From UBA9676 sp036522155 (GTDB lineage: Bacteria > Actinomycetota > Actinomycetes > Streptosporangiales > Streptosporangiaceae): a stretch of 6,508 nucleotides of DNA. Of this stretch, positions 6,159 to 6,508 are shown in pieces; the stretch's first letter is position 1, and every line of letters starts with the position of its first letter. The notes below the pieces were generated by a model. That model saw nothing but the letters and a program-made list of their open reading frames with translations. It did no database searches and was not told the DNA's origin. The translations under genes and the position numbers were made by a program. The DNA is taken from NCBI GenBank assembly GCA_036522155.1, contig DATDGI010000098.1, positions 1 to 6,508 of the forward strand, given 5' to 3'.

Positions 6159-6508
6159 CAGAAGCACCGGGCGGCGGCCACGATTCCCCAGCTGGCGATC
6201 ATCCTGGGTCCCAATCCGGCCCGCCGGTCCCGGACGGTGACTCCTACTCCTGGTACCGGCGGGGCCTGGAGCTGCTCGGGCGGGGCAGCCCGGCCGCGGC
6301 CGAGCAGCTGCTGGCGCGCGCGGCCGAGGCCGAACCCGGCTCGCGGAGCGTGCTTGAGGCCCTCGGCCGGGCGCAGTTCGGGGCGGGCCGGTACGCCGCG
6401 GCGGCAGACAGCTTCCGGCAGATCGTGGAGGCAAGCCCTAGTGACGATTACGCACATTTCGGGCTGGGCCTGGCGCTGGCCCGCGGCGGGAACCCGGCCG
6501 CGGCGGCC
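6155..6508 (+). CDS. Tetratricopeptide repeat protein (partial, 3' end beyond window)
   Basis: The first 118 codons are open to the window edge. The ATG at 6155 has a good ribosome site (GGAAGGA, 9-nt spacing). Residues 1-30 are a flexible Gly/Pro/Ser/Asp-rich leader. TPR units follow at about 31-62 (YSWYRRGLELLGRGSPAAAE…), 65-97 (SVLEALGRAQFGAGRYAAAA…) and from 99 (YAHFGLGLALARGGNPAAAA…), each with the usual small and large hydrophobic spacing. There is no signal peptide or membrane span, so it should be a cytoplasmic protein-protein interaction scaffold. From memory it closely resembles the small TPR protein (Rv1691 in M. tuberculosis) that precedes the HAD phosphatase, tlyA rRNA methyltransferase, NAD kinase and recN genes, so it is probably the first gene of that operon. 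No function is assigned to it. It is divergent from, and practically abuts, the DUF1015 gene. Confidence 0.88.
   Translation, partial: MSEAPGGGHDSPAGDHPGSQSGPPVPDGDSYSWYRRGLELLGRGSPAAAEQLLARAAEAEPGSRSVLEALGRAQFGAGRYAAAADSFRQIVEASPSDDYAHFGLGLALARGGNPAAAA

Noticed and set aside
6153..6434. 94-residue N-terminal extension of the DUF1015 frame
   Set aside because: It is antisense to the TPR gene, is Arg/Pro-rich, and precedes the normal family start motif.

Overview
This is a high-GC window with the codon bias and protein families of an actinobacterium (Actinomycetota). The 23S/5S rRNA sequences, the Ala/Gly/Arg/Pro-rich proteins, the GTG starts and the absence of any in-frame TTA codon that I noticed in the genes called all fit a filamentous or related actinobacterium. 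Genus cannot be fixed from this window.

Left end (1-488): the 3' tail of a 23S rRNA gene beginning at the sarcin-ricin loop, a ~70-nt spacer, a complete 5S rRNA gene, and a very strong intrinsic terminator closing the rRNA operon. There is no tRNA after 23S or 5S.

Middle (536-4812): a GTG-started gene on the + strand encodes a 502-aa protein. It has a ~270-residue Gly/Arg/Ser-rich disordered N-terminus built from several in-frame tandem repeats, then a TPR-like helical domain and an acidic tail. Its 3' end overlaps by 10 bp the convergent gene for a complete metallo-beta-lactamase-fold hydrolase. A ~200-bp divergent intergenic region separates that gene from a + strand gene for a GT-C-type multi-membrane-span glycosyltransferase.

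Right end (4827-6508): a minus-strand DUF1015 protein converges on the glycosyltransferase gene with a 14-bp gap. At its other end it is back to back with a second, smaller TPR protein on the + strand that runs off the window. The two start codons are only 2 nt apart, inside a short palindrome.

Both TPR proteins resemble, from memory, the TPR proteins encoded just upstream of the HAD phosphatase / tlyA / NAD kinase / recN cluster of actinobacteria (the Rv1691-Rv1696 arrangement in M. tuberculosis). The right edge is therefore probably the start of that housekeeping operon. The hydrolase and glycosyltransferase genes look like lineage-specific insertions between conserved genes. I do not see a convincing new defence, mobile or RNA-based system. 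The most unusual items are the repeat-built RGG-like N-terminus encoded next to the rRNA operon and the interlocked divergent starts at 6150-6157.
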